The translations under genes and the position numbers were made by a program. A DNA stretch of 64,000 nt from Paraburkholderia sediminicola (lineage in GTDB: Bacteria > Pseudomonadota > Gammaproteobacteria > Burkholderiales > Burkholderiaceae), in contig NZ_CADIKC010000003.1 in assembly GCF_902859805.1 (NCBI RefSeq), forward strand, positions 62,001 to 126,000, given 5' to 3'. A model generated the notes under the pieces. The model saw only the letters and a list, made by a program, of their open reading frames with translations. It was not told the DNA's origin and did no database searches. Shown here piece after piece: positions 63,436 to 64,000 of this stretch; within the stretch, counting starts at the first letter, position 1; the number at the start of each line of letters is the position of its first letter.

Positions 63436-64000
63436 TGAGTTTTCTTGGCATCGACCTCGGCACCGGCTCCCTCAAAGTTGCAATCGTCGACGAAAACGGC
63501 CGCGAACAGGCCGCGGCGAGTGTCGCGTATGCACTCGAAACACCGCATCCCGGATGGGCCGAAATCTCGGCGCAAACCTGGTGGCGCGCACTATGCGAAG
63601 CCGCGGGGCGGTTGCCTGCCGGGTTGCGCCGTGAAGTGCAAGCGATCGGTTTCTCCGGACAGATGCACGGTGTCGTATTGATCGACGCCGATGGCGAAGC
63701 CGTGCGCCCCGCGATGCTTTGGCCCGACACGCGCGCGTTGAGTCTCCTCGATCAGTGGCCCGAACCGCAGTCGAATCCGGTTGCGCCCGGCATGGCCGGT
63801 CCGTTGCTGCGCTGGATCGTGCAGAACGAACCGCAGTCCGCGCGCAAGACGCGGTGGGCGCTGCAACCGAAGGATTGGCTGCGCGTCGCGCTGGGCGGCG
63901 TGGTCGCAACCGATCCCTCGGACGCCTGCGCGACTGCCCTTGCCGACCCCGCGGGCGTGTGGGATCAGGCACTGCTCGAGCGGCTCGAATTGCCGCATGA
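63436..64000 (+). CDS. xylB: Xylulokinase-like FGGY carbohydrate kinase, cut by window end
   Basis: The first 188 codons of an FGGY-family sugar kinase, reading open to the window end. The N-terminal phosphate loop is FLGIDLGTGSLKVAIVDENG. The motif IGFSGQMHGVVLID is a xylulokinase signature, and LWPDTRA follows. The segment ALQPKDWLRVALGG with TDPSDAC completes the first half. Xylulokinase phosphorylates D-xylulose to xylulose-5-phosphate. No xylose isomerase or transporter is visible here. The 3' half lies beyond the window. It is divergent to an NCS2 permease, and its start at 63436 is supported by conservation from residue 2. Confidence 0.85.

Overview
The window looks like ordinary chromosomal backbone of a Burkholderiales betaproteobacterium, most likely Paraburkholderia. 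This rests on the high G+C, on protein content (long Sua5-type TsaC, PglL beside a pilin, Tat-exported phospholipase C, an AcrAB/BpeAB-type RND pump) and on the order recA-recX-DUF2889-sucCD-terC-pilin-pglL-moaC, which I recall as typical of that group. I see no prophage, insertion sequence, CRISPR array or integron. One tRNA gene is present.

Layout. 0-5 kb: a small membrane protein, D-galactonate dehydratase with its divergent GntR regulator, and a DHA2 drug exporter with its divergent MarR regulator across a near-perfect 30-bp palindrome. 5-11 kb: a LysR regulator, then three exported proteins (a phosphodiesterase-like lipoprotein with a LamG-like C-terminus, a small lipoprotein, a Tat-exported phospholipase C). 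11-16 kb: an exported small protein, tRNA-Met, an MHS-family transporter with an unusual periplasmic insert, and a TctDE-like two-component system. 16-25 kb: recA with a LexA box, a serine-rich RecX, DUF2889, sucCD, terC, a type IV pilin and a PglL-type O-oligosaccharyltransferase. 25-33 kb: moaC, a BepA-like protease, a YheT hydrolase, waaF, a small zinc protein, ilvE and azlCD. 33-42 kb: pgk, pyk and fba, then purC, purE, purK and tsaC. 42-52 kb: a GDSL esterase, a fatty-acid hydroxylase/sterol desaturase, dacB, a QseBC/PmrAB-like two-component system and an HtrA protease preceded by two PmrA/QseB-type boxes. 52-64 kb: a GlxA regulator and isochorismatase, TetR with a tripartite RND pump, a uracil/xanthine permease, and the start of a xylulokinase cut by the window end.

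How the parts work together. Several regulator-target pairs can be read directly from the DNA: GntR/dgoD, MarR/DHA2 exporter, LexA/recA, the PmrA-like regulator/HtrA, and TetR/RND pump. The pump operator closely resembles the known AcrR box and lies on a good sigma-70 promoter. The pilin has a Ser/Ala/Pro-rich segment inside its disulfide loop and sits next to its probable glycosyltransferase.

I did not find a convincing wholly new system. The most unusual items are the serine-rich RecX extension, the twin PmrA-type boxes before htrA, the phosphodiesterase-like lipoprotein that seems to lack two metal ligands, the 115-residue insert in the MHS transporter, the pilin leader and attenuator-like hairpin, and the open reading frame upstream of pyk.
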